A DNA stretch of 64,000 bases from Branchipolynoe longqiensis. Lineage: Eukaryota > Annelida > Polychaeta > Phyllodocida > Polynoidae. Shown here in pieces: positions 11,509 to 21,165 of the stretch (its first letter is position 1; every line of letters begins with the position of its first letter). The notes below the pieces were generated by a model that was not told the origin of the DNA, did no database searches, and worked only from the letters and a program-made list of their open reading frames with translations. The position numbers and the translations under genes are program-made. The stretch spans positions 29,608,363 to 29,672,362 of the forward strand of contig CM059194.1 in assembly GCA_030323885.1 (NCBI GenBank), written 5' to 3'.

Positions 11509-11773
11509 ATAGGTACATCCTGGCGAATAGCAGCTCTCGCCGCCCAATCTGTAGGCTTACTACGCTATTCACGTTGTCTCCGCACCTCATTGGCTCATTT
11601 CAACACGCCACTACCAGCTCACACACACTCGGTTTGGATTTTTATAAATTTCTAAAATATAATATATATATAATATATAATATATGTGATGCCTAACGCA
11701 TTATGCAAGTATAAAGATATGTAATGGAATTATTATTATTATTGATATACTCTGTAAGACCCAACACTGTACT

Positions 11774-12077
11774 GGGCCGCGTTCAGGTTCCGTCTCGGAG
11801 GCGCCTCGGAGGCGCCCGTGATGTCAGGCTAGTCTGAACGACAACAGCAGTTGGTCGCCTCGAAAATGGCCGCCCCCATAGGCGGCGTTCATTTGCAATG
11901 GTAAAGCTGTGCTGTCATTGGCTGAAAGCATTGAATGCGGCGGCCATTTTCGAGGCGCTTTTTATCTCCAGTCTGAAAAGGGAGGCCTCGCCGAGACGTC
12001 GCCGAGACGCACCCTGAACGGATTTAAGCCAAAAAGCATCGCCGAGACGTCGCCGAGACAGACCCTGAACGCGGCCC
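11774..12077. mobile_element. MITE family C, copy 1
   Basis: Inverted ends GGGCCGCGTTCAGGTTCCGT and ACAGACCCTGAACGCGGCCC enclose a GC-rich noncoding core with repeated CTCGGAGGCG / CGCCGAGACG motifs. A second copy lies at 50330-50642 with the same architecture, including the internal GAAAATGGCCGCC and CATTTGCAATGG inverted blocks. No convincing target duplication was seen. Confidence 0.75.
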
Positions 12078-12299
12078 TGGTTGCACCACCTGCGGCATCC
12101 TAGCCTCCACCGGATGTTGACTAGTGTCAGTCACACCGGAGGATTTTTAATACTCTTATGTGCATTATAATGTATTATAATAATATAAAGGAACGGAGCA
12201 AATACACCATTATTACTTATTGTATTTATTATTGTTGTACGACCATTATATACATATATTCGGAGTCGCGCACCCACCCCACTATGGGGCGCGCGATTG

Positions 12300-15200
12300 G
12301 GGCGCCAAATGTTTGGTGCGGAATCAATACAAACCTCAGTCATTCCGATATCAATTTTCTTCCATGACGGTCATGTGAACAGGAGCTGAAAGCGGAAGAA
12401 TGTCCAGACATGCCGTATTGCGAGTCGTGTGGATTATCACACAAGATAGATAAATGTAAGAAAATGAAAGGAAAGAAGAAAACAAAGAGAATTCCGCCAA
12501 CACGAGCAAGCAGACGAACAACAGTGGTGGAAGAGGAAAATGGTTCTAGAAGTGGTTCCCGGGAGAGTTCACCGGAATTAATAGCCAAAATGCAGACGCT
12601 CAAATTGGAAGACCAAGAGAAGGCACTTCTCAAAGAAATTGCTGACATGTCAAAAGAAGAAAGTATAGCTGAATTACAAGACAAGCGGGATGCCATGCGA
12701 CGAAGGAGGGAGGAGCGGCTACTGGGTTCGGCTCCAATTCGAGAAGGAGGGGCGGCAACGGTAACCACCGGTGCAATGGCGGCCCCGGTGGTAGACGCCA
12801 TTGCAGGGCACTCCGAGTACGGTGTGGCAAGAGCGCGAAGGAGGTCGAGAAGTCGACGGCGGAGACGAACTCCGTCGGATTCGAGAAGTAGAAGCTCCAG
12901 CAGTACGAGAAGACGACGAAGTAAGTGGAGCCTGCGGCGGTATGCTATATTAGGAAAAGAGCTTAAAAAGTCAAATTGCTATGAGCTCATGACTGCTTCA
13001 ATAAGGTGGTGTTTGGACATTGAAGGCTTGACTGTAAAAGACTTGCGTGCATTCTTAGAACATTTATGTTTCATGTCGTCACGAGCCAGGCAAAGTGATT
13101 TTCATGACTCAACGCATATTGAATATGACAAAGATATAAGGAAGCTGGCGGAAGTGGAAGGCTTTGCGGCCTTTGGTAGCAAGAACACAGGTCTGGGTAT
13201 GTTCCATTATGGAATGCACAATATGCGCCAAAGGAAAACAGTAGTCAGTGTACGAAAGTCTACGTCATATACTAAAGACGGTAAAGCAGGGTGCTATAAA
13301 TGGAATAAAGAGGCAGGTTGTAGCAGAGCGGACGACATGTGTAACTTTGGTCACTGGTGTTCGAAATGTGGAAGCAAAGGGCACAAAAAATATAATTGTG
13401 CGAAGGACTGAAGGGCAGACGGCGCGACGGGAAAAGAGGACAGTCAACATGTTATAAGTCAGGGTACATGTATTACAAGTAAAGGTCATGATAAAATGTT
13501 GAATGTTAATAATAATAGCATTGTGGCCCACATGGACAGCAGGACGAGTGAAAGCACGGGTGACGGAAACCTGAAACAGATTGCTAACACCTCTTATGCA
13601 ACGAAATTAACTGTGACCCAGTCACAGGGCGCTGTAATAAATTATGACTTTAACTTGATGCCTAATGACCATTACGATGGTAATGACTTGTATGTGCAAA
13701 ATGAACTGTCGAGTATGCCGGTAGGTGGCAGCCGTCGGCCGAAATGCAATCCAATAACTGTTACGTGTGCTACTAACAAGGGGAAGTTAGCAGAGTCCCT
13801 TGAAGGGTGTACTATATGGGGCGCCCAAGGTATAGTAAGTCAAGTTAACGACGAAAATGTTTACCAGCGTTGTGTTAATACAAAAAACGTTACATGTGCT
13901 AATACGAATCAAAAGTCTGAAAAGAAAGCCAATAATAACAATAATGTTTCAGGCGAAAGGACAGTTGAAGATTATAACGTTAAAGGCCAAGTTAACGGAA
14001 TACTTAATAATTGGATACAAACAAAAAATGTGAGTAGTGATGACATGTTATATGTTGAAACAATTAGAGGGGATTGCTGTTATTGGAAGTTCCACATTAG
14101 AGAATACCCCCAATCAATACCGAAAGTTATTAGTGTTAAAAGTGACTGTATTAACGGTAATTGTGACTGTAAACATTATATAGCGGGTAACATAGTACAA
14201 TTAAAACCGTGTCGGTTTATATCGGAAATTTTCTTAAGAGGAGACACAGACCCGGATTGTATGTACATTCTGTGGGGAGTAGTGTTTGGGTATCACGTAA
14301 TAAATACGGAGTGTAATGCAAATTACGATACTAAATTTAAGAAAATTCGGAATAATCTGTACAGGGATATCATCACGCAAAAATTGTTATCTGAGTTAGA
14401 CCAGGACATAATTTCCCGGACAGACCATACCCCACTCTGTGTACATAATGTGTTCTGTATACCGAAACCAGGGGGGGGTAGAGGTATAACAGATTGTAGT
14501 TTGCCGAAAAAGGAATCAGTAAATGCTTTCACTGATCAAGTGGCATTAAAATTTAAGTACAAAAGTGTGGATGATGTAGTAGACTATATGATTGGTGGAG
14601 ACTACTTGTCTACTATAGACCTAAAAGACCTGTATCGAGCTATTTCAATACACCCGTCAGATAGACCTAGGCAGGGTTTGGTATGGGAGTTTAGTGGTAG
14701 GCCGGAAAGTAAGCCTGAGTACATGCTTGACAATAGATTATGCATGGGACTTTCGTCAAGTCCATTTGTTTTCTCAAAGATATCTGAATTTGTGGTTAGA
14801 TGTGCGAATAGAGAAGGTATATGCAAGGTAGTAAATTATCTAGATGATTTTTGCATTATATCCTCAAATTGGGAGAATGCGAAAGAGCAGCAAAATAAAT
14901 TAATTGCCATTTTGCGCCGTCTTGGTTTCCACATTAACTATAAAAAACTGATTTGCCCAAGTAAGACAGTCAGATTTTTGGGGATTATAATTGACACAGT
15001 TAAGTTGGAATTAACACTCCCAATTGATAAACTCGAAAAACTAAGGAAGATTCTTACGTTTTTTAAGGACAAAAAGAAAGCCACAAGGAAAGAGCTTGAG
15101 AGATTAGCCGGAATGTTAGCCCACTGCGCCAAAGTGGTGCGTGGTGGGCGAACTTTTTCTCGTAGAGTGTATGATTTAGTGAATTCGGTGTCCCAACCGT

Positions 15201-15532
15201 ACTATAAAGTGCGGTTGAACGCAGACTTCAGGGAAGATCTGAATTGGTGGTATGACTTCGCTGGTGTGTTTAATGGGAAGGCATTAATACTGGGGAAGTT
15301 TGCTGCAATAAAAGCCACTTACAGCGATGCCAGTAAGTGGGGTTATGGGGCGATGTGCGGCACCGACTGGTTAGTAGGTTGTTTTGATCCTATGCAGGCG
15401 GAGCAGCTGGAGACGGATGTGGGACACCATTATGATCAACCTGATAAGGAATTGCATACTGCTCATATTAATGAACAAGAAATGTGGGCGACTTACGCAG
15501 CGGTAAAGCGGTGGGCGCCCAGTTGGTACATC
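12300..15532 (+). mobile_element. DIRS-order (Ngaro/DIRS-like) retroelement, 3' truncated
   Basis: Two plus-strand ORFs in the same frame: a Gag-like ORF (12410-13411) and an RT-RNase H ORF (13496-15535). The Gag zinc-knuckle pattern (CYKWN then HWCSKCGSKGHKKYNC) and the RT type (YLDDF, IDLKDLYRA, FLGIIID, then RNase H directly) are those of DIRS-order elements, which normally also encode a tyrosine recombinase. No recombinase is left because the element stops at 15532, where a Gypsy LTR begins. The left boundary is not defined; a palindromic GGGGCGCCAAATGTTTGGTGCG lies at about 12299-12320. Confidence 0.65.
12410..13411 (+). CDS. Gag-like ORF1 of DIRS-order element
   Basis: 333 codons. The N-terminus carries a CESCGLSHKIDKC metal-binding pattern. 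The middle is a charged segment with RRRSRSRRRRR and SRSRSSSSTRRRR (Arg/Ser-rich, probable nucleic-acid binding). The C-terminus has CYKWNKEAGC, then HWCSKCGSKGHKKYNC, a CCCH-plus-CCHC knuckle pair seen in Gag-like proteins of DIRS, Ngaro and related elements. It precedes the RT ORF by 84 nt in the same frame. Presumed role: packaging element RNA into a cytoplasmic particle. The frame is intact. Confidence 0.7.
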   Translation: MPYCESCGLSHKIDKCKKMKGKKKTKRIPPTRASRRTTVVEEENGSRSGSRESSPELIAKMQTLKLEDQEKALLKEIADMSKEESIAELQDKRDAMRRRREERLLGSAPIREGGAATVTTGAMAAPVVDAIAGHSEYGVARARRRSRSRRRRRTPSDSRSRSSSSTRRRRSKWSLRRYAILGKELKKSNCYELMTASIRWCLDIEGLTVKDLRAFLEHLCFMSSRARQSDFHDSTHIEYDKDIRKLAEVEGFAAFGSKNTGLGMFHYGMHNMRQRKTVVSVRKSTSYTKDGKAGCYKWNKEAGCSRADDMCNFGHWCSKCGSKGHKKYNCAKD

Positions 15533-15535
15533 TGA
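13496..15535 (+). CDS. Reverse transcriptase-RNase H ORF2, truncated
   Basis: 679 codons. An Asn/Thr-rich N-terminal region (residues 1-290) has no motif I recognise. The RT follows: the catalytic Asp region IDLKDLYRA near residue 374, LCMGLSSSPFVF near 414, YLDD at 448-451, and FLGIIID near 492. RNase H starts with YSDASKWGYGA near 609. The ORF ends in WAPSWYI and a TGA that is supplied by the first bases of the adjoining Gypsy LTR (15533). RNase H is thus cut off and no tyrosine recombinase remains. No aspartic protease or integrase is present, consistent with DIRS-order rather than Gypsy origin. The RT is otherwise uninterrupted. Confidence 0.75.
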   Translation: MLNVNNNSIVAHMDSRTSESTGDGNLKQIANTSYATKLTVTQSQGAVINYDFNLMPNDHYDGNDLYVQNELSSMPVGGSRRPKCNPITVTCATNKGKLAESLEGCTIWGAQGIVSQVNDENVYQRCVNTKNVTCANTNQKSEKKANNNNNVSGERTVEDYNVKGQVNGILNNWIQTKNVSSDDMLYVETIRGDCCYWKFHIREYPQSIPKVISVKSDCINGNCDCKHYIAGNIVQLKPCRFISEIFLRGDTDPDCMYILWGVVFGYHVINTECNANYDTKFKKIRNNLYRDIITQKLLSELDQDIISRTDHTPLCVHNVFCIPKPGGGRGITDCSLPKKESVNAFTDQVALKFKYKSVDDVVDYMIGGDYLSTIDLKDLYRAISIHPSDRPRQGLVWEFSGRPESKPEYMLDNRLCMGLSSSPFVFSKISEFVVRCANREGICKVVNYLDDFCIISSNWENAKEQQNKLIAILRRLGFHINYKKLICPSKTVRFLGIIIDTVKLELTLPIDKLEKLRKILTFFKDKKKATRKELERLAGMLAHCAKVVRGGRTFSRRVYDLVNSVSQPYYKVRLNADFREDLNWWYDFAGVFNGKALILGKFAAIKATYSDASKWGYGAMCGTDWLVGCFDPMQAEQLETDVGHHYDQPDKELHTAHINEQEMWATYAAVKRWAPSWYI

Positions 15536-16310
15536 ACACTTTGATTCTGGTCTACTGAAAGGGGTTTTATTCACGGCGTAGTGCACGCTTGACCCGACGC
15601 CAGATGCTAAACTTTTTCCATCTGATCACATCTCATTTGGCATATCTCATGTCCTACAAAAAAAACCTGGCACATCGTTATACATATATTGGGATCCACA
15701 GGTGCGTAGACGTCAATTATCGCCATATATCAGCATCCCCCCCTCAAAGTATTTCTGAAACATGAAATGTTACAAAATAACAATGAAGAAACACAAAATA
15801 TACAATATCAAATATATGCGCACTTAACTTTGCAAATGTCCGAGTGCACAATGCACTTAAGTCCTCACAATCCGGCCGTAATGCCTGATATCTCATATTG
15901 TCCATATGTATCAACAGTAAACACAAACGCTGAAATAAACTTAACTGTACATGCACATGTTAATCCTGCAACAGTCGGAAGCACACTGACCCACAATAGA
16001 TCTAACCTGCTCGCCGGCCTTATCAGCCGACCTGACCTACTTAGATTAACCGTACTGTTTACATTCGGCGTTGACGCTGACCCAGATTGCGTCATTGACG
16101 CTGACCCAGATTGCGTCTGCACGACTAACTCGGGTCGCCCCTCCACTGGCGCTCCAATGATTTGCACTCGGTTACGATATAACATGTTTCCTGACTCATT
16201 TAAAATCTGATATTCTCTCCCGGACACCCCAGTCCGTCCCAAAATAACACCTTTTTTCCATTCCCCAGCATTATTTTTGTACTTAATCTTATCTCCAACC
16301 TTCATGGGCT
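15533..16310 (-). mobile_element. Gypsy 3' end fragment (LTR, polypurine tract, pol C-terminus)
   Basis: Read on the minus strand, a pol C-terminal tail (16305 to about 15865; VGDKIKYKNNAGEWKKGVILGRTG, then YRNRVQI) leads to a polypurine tract (GAGGGGGGA, complement of 15736-15744) and an LTR of about 203 bp (15735 back to 15533, ending in TG/CA). The LTR holds TTTATT, the complement of an AATAAA signal. The same order is found at 31314-33900. The right side is cut at about 16310 by a SINE. It abuts the truncated DIRS-like ORF, so it probably inserted into it. Confidence 0.7.
15865..16305 (-). pseudogene. Gypsy pol C-terminal fragment
   Basis: 146 codons. The first 50 residues match the SH3-like tail that follows integrase in Gypsy pol proteins: a basic VGDKIKYK, then a GRTG turn and YRNRVQI. 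The rest is low-complexity with a duplicated SGSASMTQSGSAS. The paralogous tail in the larger Gypsy element (33700-33900) is more decayed. Confidence 0.6.
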
Positions 16311-16311
16311 T

Positions 16312-16606
16312 GTGCGCCTGGGTTCGTGGGTTCGAGTCCCGGTCGAGTCAAACCAATGACTTTAAAATTGATACTTGTTGCTTCCTAGCCAGGCGCTCGG
16401 CATTATTAGGATAGGGCAAGGACTGGTGTGCTCAGTGTCAGGATAATGTGACTGAGTGGGATACCAGGTCATGGTGGCGGCGGCCTGGTTTCCCAGTGGG
16501 ACAGCACTATAAAGTTGCCATGAGTGCGCACTGTCACAAGTCGGTACCCGTCCTGATATGACCTTAGATGTTGCTAGGACGTAAAACAACAACAAACAAA
16601 CAAACT
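16312..16606 (+). mobile_element. tRNA-derived SINE, 5' truncated
   Basis: It starts inside the tRNA-like head: the B-box GGTTCGAGTCC is present, the A-box is missing. The family body follows (GGATAGGGCAAGGACTGG, CAGCACTATAAAG, GCACTGTCACAAGTCGG) with an AACAACAAACAAACAAAC tail. A/T repeats extend to about 16690. Confidence 0.8.
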
Positions 16607-16794
16607 AATATATAATAATATGTATATAATATTTATAATATTTATAATATATAAAAATTAAAATATATATAATCTCATTTCTCCCACTGTTAGCTTATTA
16701 TAATGGCACACAAGCTAATATTCCATTTCTCTCGTTGTTGGTTCATCTTACCTCCCCCTCCCCTCCTTCTTCTCATGCCCGTTTTGTAGTTCAC

Positions 16795-17113
16795 TGGGCG
16801 CAATTGCCGAATCGATAGAGCGTAAGCTTCTCGTGCGGAAGGTCGGGAGTTCGATTCCCAACAAAGTCAAACCAATGACTTATAGAATCAATACTTGTCA
16901 CTACCTAGCCTGGCGCTCAGCATTAATAAGATAGGACAAAGACTGGTTAGCGCAGTATCAGGATAATGTGACTGTGTGGGATATTGGGTCATGGTGCTGG
17001 CGACCTGGTTTCCCAGTGGGGCAGCACTATAAAGTCACCATGAGCGTGCACTGTCACAAGTCCATACCCATCCTGATATGACCTTAGATGTTACTAGGAT
17101 GCAAACCAACAAA
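16795..17113 (+). mobile_element. tRNA-derived SINE with a different tRNA head
   Basis: The head reads GGGCGCAATTGCCGAATCGATAG with B-box GTTCGATTCCC, distinct from the GACGGGATGGCCGAATGAG head of the copies at 5121 and 25622. The body and AACAAAT-type tail are the same family. Two head types sharing one body suggest head exchange or two subfamilies. Confidence 0.75.
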
Positions 17114-17204
17114 TAACAAAATTCTGTGCTTACTCAGTGGGCCATTCCGTCCAGTTTACCCCGTAGTATCCATTTGGGAATTTAAGGCCCTGTCACATTA
17201 CGGC

Positions 17205-17500
17205 GTATGGTGGGAGCGTATTGAAAACCTACGTCGAAAATGGGAAAAAGCTGCGCGGGATGACGTATCATGACCTTTGGTGACCTCTCCGGTGTTTTTG
17301 AGCGTATGCGTAACCTATGAGGAGTGTACGAGGAGCGTATGAGAGCATACTGAGACATTTTTTGACGGTTTTGATTGGCATTTGGAGTGTATGAGGAGCG
17401 TATGAGGAGCGTATGAGGAGCATATGATTATTTTAGGAGCGTATGAAGAGTGTATGAGGAGCGTATGAGGAGCGTATGCGAAGCATATGCGAGACCTATG
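17205..17500 (+). repeat. Left subterminal array of GCGTATG motifs
   Basis: GCGTATG or close variants occur repeatedly, most often as GAGCGTATGAGGAGCGTATG. The right end (25135-25560) holds the same motif in reverse (CATACGC) many times. In PIF/Harbinger elements subterminal repeats are bound by the Myb-like partner protein; that role here is inferred. Confidence 0.75.
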
Positions 17501-17538
17501 TTATCTCTCCCGCGGTCCGCCGCCAGGTGGCTCCTGGG

Positions 17539-17546
17539 TATATATA
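17539..17546 (+). promoter_or_regulatory. TATA box of the MADF gene
   Basis: TATATATA lies 35 bases before the ATG at 17581, which sits in a strong context (CCACCATGCC). Confidence 0.55.
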
Positions 17547-17580
17547 GCCTGCAGCAACAGTCTCCCCTCACTCTACCACC

Positions 17581-18314
17581 ATGCCTGCCAAGAGGAACAC
17601 CACTGCTGCTGCTGCTTCTGCTACTGCTACTACTACTACTACACATACTACTACTACTACACCAGCCTACAGAGCTGCTGTAACTACAGGAGGAGGACTA
17701 GGCCATGGGAGAGGCAGAAAGAGGCAGACTTTGCAATGTTCTCCATCACCAGCCTCCTCACCTGCCTCGGCACCTCGCCACTCTCCAGACCACTCTCCAG
17801 AACACCACTATCCACTGGAGGAGCTAGAGATGGAAGTGGAGAGGGCGACGACGCAACGCTGGCGTCCCCGCTCCAGCTCGCCATCTCCTGCTTCTCGGGG
17901 CAGCTCACGGGCGGCGTCCGCTGCCTCCGCCGCCTCCACCGCCTCCACCGCCTCCACCAGCACCGTGCAAAGAGACGGAGGGCAAAGAAGAGCGACTGTT
18001 CTCTGTCGGTCTTCAAAGAAGATCAGATGCTGCTCTTCCTCCAGGAGAACCCCATCATGTGGAATATGAAGCTGACGGATTACCGCCGCTCAGACAGGAA
18101 GGCCAAGATGTGGGAGGAGCAGGTGACACTTCTGGGGACGACAAACGACCATCTCCAGAAGTGGTTCAAGTCGCTCAGGGACACCAACACGCGGCTCCAC
18201 AAGAAAAAAAGCGGGGACGGAGCCGTTGACCTGACTGAGCGGGAGGAGTGGATCCTGCGCAAGTTCGGGTTCCTGCGGTCCATCGTCCGTCACCAACCGA
18301 AGCCCTGCAGGAGT
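17581..18314 (+). pseudogene. Harbinger 1 MADF-protein exon 1, frameshifted
   Basis: The ATG at 17581 opens a frame rich in Ala, Thr and Ser (runs of Ala-Ser and Thr, from trinucleotide repeats) ending at 18069. The conserved part is in another frame from about 17990: FKEDQMLLFLQENPIMW through KMWEEQV and WFKSLRDTNTRLHKKK. This matches an MADF domain (Trp-containing DNA-binding domain related to Myb/SANT). A one-base frame change near 17960-18000 therefore breaks the gene. A splice donor GTAAGT follows at 18315. The protein would be the DNA-binding partner of the DDE transposase encoded on the other strand. Confidence 0.6.
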
Positions 18315-18458
18315 GTAAGTACATAATCTTTTATCGTTCTGACAAGTGCGGCCGTTAGTATTCTCGTAAAACCGCTTGTATTCTAATTTTGTTATGTTAT
18401 GCTTTTGTTGTATTTATGTAAATATTCTAGTTATTTGTTAAATGTTATTTATTTCTTT

Positions 18459-18790
18459 GATGCGCGAGAAGGAAGAACAGAGGCGGAGGTGGGAAACTGA
18501 GGCGTTTATTGTGACGCCTCGGGCAACATACAGAGAAACAGTGAGGATAAACAAACAATGACAAGGTAAGGTAAGGGGGAGAACAGGGTAACTGAGGAGG
18601 TAACACAGGCTGAGGAGGCACAGAGCAATACAAGGGGCTCATGAGGAGCAGGAGGCTCGCGATGAGCAGAGAGTCAGGGGCTCATGAGGAGCAGAGGAAG
18701 AAATAGTGAGGGGCTCATAAGGAGCAGTGTCAGAGTTGGTAGAGGGGGGGCCGAGGAGCCCTCCGCCGCAGAGGGGGGAGGGTAGAGGAG
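18459..18790 (-). repeat. Split direct repeat B2
   Basis: It starts GATGCGCGAGAAGGAAGAAC and holds repeated GGGGCTCATGAGGAGCAG. It matches B1 (19147-19460) at roughly 95% by eye. Confidence 0.8.
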
Positions 18791-18826
18791 GGAAGTTTGG
18801 GTGGGTGGGTGGAGAAGAAAAGGGGC

Positions 18827-19146
18827 AGAGAGCTGGAAGGCGGCTGGAGGCTGAGTGCCTGAGGGAGGTCGGCGGGCGGCCTTATAAGGGGGGAAGTGAG
18901 CAGAGGCAGGAGGGGGGTGAGTCGCTCAGGGCCAGGGGGAGGTGAGCAGTGGCGGGGGTGAGTCGCTCAGGGGCGGGGGGAGGTGAGCAGTGGCAGGGGG
19001 GGGGGTGAGTCGCTCAGGGCCGGGGGAGGGCGAGGGTGAGCAGCGGGCGTCGCGCGAGGCGCGAGTGCTGGGTGAGCGGGTAAAGGGGGGGGGGGTGAGT
19101 CGCTCTCCCTCCCCTCGCATCAAACGAAATGCTTCGCATTACGACC
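18827..19146 (-). repeat. Split direct repeat A2
   Basis: It runs from GGCAGAGAGCTGGAAGGCGG to TTCGCATTACGACC and matches A1 (21166-21410), with extra GC-rich bases near 19020-19080. It contains GGTGAGTCGCTCAGG repeats. B1 follows directly, so the A2/B1 junction TTACGACC|GATGCGCG would equal the junction of a circular copy. Confidence 0.8.
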
Positions 19147-19460
19147 GATGCGCGAGAAGGAAGAACAGAGGCGGAGGTGGGAAAACTGAGGCGTTTATTG
19201 TGACGCCTCGGGCAACATACAGAGAAACAGTGAGGATAAACAAACAATGACAAGGTAAGGTACAGGGGACAAACAGGGTAACTGAGGAGGTAACACAGGC
19301 TGAGGAGGCACAGAGCAATACAAGGGGCTCATGAGGAGCAGGGGGCTCGCGAGGAGCAAAGAGTCAGGGGCTCATGAGGAGCAGAGGGTAAATAGTGAGG
19401 GGCTCATAAGGAGCAGTGTCAGAGTTGGTAGAGGGGGGCCGAGGAGCCCTCCGCCAAAAA
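19147..19460 (-). repeat. Split direct repeat B1
   Basis: Same sequence as B2 with a few substitutions and one-base indels. It lies immediately downstream (minus strand) of the Gag-like ORF region and adjoins A2. Confidence 0.8.
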
Positions 19461-19947
19461 GTAAGGAGAGGGCTCGAGGCAAGCCCGAGGCGGGGGCGCG
19501 GGGCGCCCGAGGCGGGCCGGACAGAAAGGCCAGGATGTGAGAGGAACAGGCGTGGGCTACTGGAAGGGGAGCGGCGGCCCAAAAAAGGGTAGGCCCGCTC
19601 CTGAGGGCTGGGGAGGAGGTCCGGTGAGGGTCGAGCAGGGGGGCAGCGAACTCCTCAGGGCTGGGCTGGGTGGGAATGGGGGTCGGGTCGGGCGGCTTCA
19701 TGAAGGCGGTGTCGTGAAGGTCGGTGCCGTGTAGGTCGGTGGCTGGGCTGTCTGGGGGGGGTCTCCCGTGAGGCTGGGCTGAGTCGTCTGAGGTGTGAGG
19801 TGCGAGGTGGTGATCCTCGGCTTCGTCTGGGCGGCGTTTCGATCGGTGTTGCTGGGGGACCGTCGGTGGGCGTTGCGGAGCTGTCGGGAATGGTCGGGGT
19901 GAGGCGCCGGCTATGCCCCCCGGGCCAGCCGGGGGGAGGCCGGCGGA

Positions 19948-21150
19948 TCATAAATCCGCCGAGGTGGCGGGGGTCTGGCGCTCACGGGCTTGCTTGGTGC
20001 GGCATGCGGCCTCGCTGTGCAATGTTAGTATGCGCCGGACGTTGGCGCAATACGCACAGACGTGCCGGTGCCTGTTTCCCACCTCGCCGTGAGCCTCTCC
20101 GAGGGGTGCCCAATCGCACGAGGTGGGATCGCGGTTCCAAGCGGAGCAGGGGGCCCCGTGAGCGTGCCTATCGTAGGCGGTGCGGGTGTCGACCTGCTGC
20201 CGGGGCAGGTGTGCGCCTCGGGCCCCCTCGTCGCCTCGGGGAGCTGGTGCTGCCGGGGTGGTAGGCGTGGTGAGGGAGTCGAGCCTGACCGCGTTGAGGG
20301 CGACAGGGTCATGCCAGCCCTGGGGGAGCCTTCCGTCCGCGATCCAGGAAAATATGGTCTCTGAGTACTGGCGGACGGTCGGCCAGGGGTGGATGAGGAT
20401 GTCCCTCATGACGGTGAGGTGTTGGTGGTGTAGGCCCTGGAGGGAGTGGGCCGGGAAGGAGGGATGGTTAACCAAGGTGAGGAGGGCGAGGCTATACTCG
20501 TCCCTGGTCGCCTCCCCGAGTTTTACCGCCTTGCGCCCCGGCCCCCTTTCCACGAGGTCGCAGGGGAAGACGTAGTCAGCGGGAATACCTCGGCGGTGTA
20601 GGGTGTGTTGCGCCTCGGCGGATGCGAGGATGTCCCGGACTGCGTCGGCCGCGGATGTTGGGGTGTGCTCCGCGGCGACCGACGGTGTCGAGCTGGCGTG
20701 GACGCGGCTGTACAGCTCGTACTGCGGGTGCAGGCCTCCGGGCTGAGTCGCGTGAGGTGGAGGCGGCGGCCGGCTCCCGGCTGCGGCGTGCGCCCGAGAT
20801 GCCGGGATGGGCGGCAGGCTGTAGGCGGGCTCCTGCCGCGGCGCGGGTGCAGGCAGGTCCGAGGCTCCTCGGGCGATCTCCGTCTCAACGGCCTGGACGC
20901 GGCTGGTGAGGCGGGTGATGGCCTGGATGAGGAGGGCGATCTCGCTGCTGGCGTGCCCCGAGGGTGCTGCGGGCGAGGTGGGGGCCGTGGAGGGGAGGGA
21001 TCCCCCCGGGGAGCCCGAGGAGGGCCCCGGCGTAGCCATGCCGGAGATCTTGGAGGTTTTCCGGCTCTTTCCCTTTCCGCGCCTGGGCATGATGAATATC
21101 GGCAGAGGAGCAGCGATCCGAGGAGGAGTAGAGCCGGGCAGGAGAGCCAA
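19948..21150 (-). CDS. Gag-like protein of the split-repeat element
   Basis: 400 codons, intact. The N-terminus is basic (PRRGKGKSRKTSK), followed by a Pro/Ser/Ala-rich segment. The middle (ALLTLVNHPSFPAHSLQGL, TVRQYSETIFSWIADGRL) is helical and resembles the capsid-like part of DIRS-order Gag proteins. Near the C-terminus, PCSAWNRDPTSCDW is followed by HRHVCAYCANVRRI and HSEAACR, a CCHC-type knuckle pattern like the C-x-x-W-N ... H-x-C-x-x-C ... H ... C finger of Ngaro/DIRS Gag. The ATG lies about 70 bases downstream of a palindromic CCTTATAAGG in repeat A1. An intact frame in an element that has lost the polymerase genes suggests recent mobility in trans. Confidence 0.7.
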   Translation of the reverse strand: MALLPGSTPPRIAAPLPIFIMPRRGKGKSRKTSKISGMATPGPSSGSPGGSLPSTAPTSPAAPSGHASSEIALLIQAITRLTSRVQAVETEIARGASDLPAPAPRQEPAYSLPPIPASRAHAAAGSRPPPPPHATQPGGLHPQYELYSRVHASSTPSVAAEHTPTSAADAVRDILASAEAQHTLHRRGIPADYVFPCDLVERGPGRKAVKLGEATRDEYSLALLTLVNHPSFPAHSLQGLHHQHLTVMRDILIHPWPTVRQYSETIFSWIADGRLPQGWHDPVALNAVRLDSLTTPTTPAAPAPRGDEGARGAHLPRQQVDTRTAYDRHAHGAPCSAWNRDPTSCDWAPLGEAHGEVGNRHRHVCAYCANVRRILTLHSEAACRTKQARERQTPATSADL

Positions 21151-21165
21151 AGAAGAAGAAGGGGC

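Noticed and set aside
12340..12801. 153-codon minus-strand open frame
   Set aside because: Antisense shadow of the DIRS-like Gag ORF.
17205..17500. Regular short repeats suggesting a CRISPR array
   Set aside because: No uniform repeat-spacer pattern; the motif is 7 bases, irregularly spaced, mirrored at the other transposon end, and the genome is eukaryotic.
18459..19146. LTR of an ordinary LTR retrotransposon
   Set aside because: The unit does not recur whole at the other end; its two halves are repeated separately as A and B, fitting split direct repeats.
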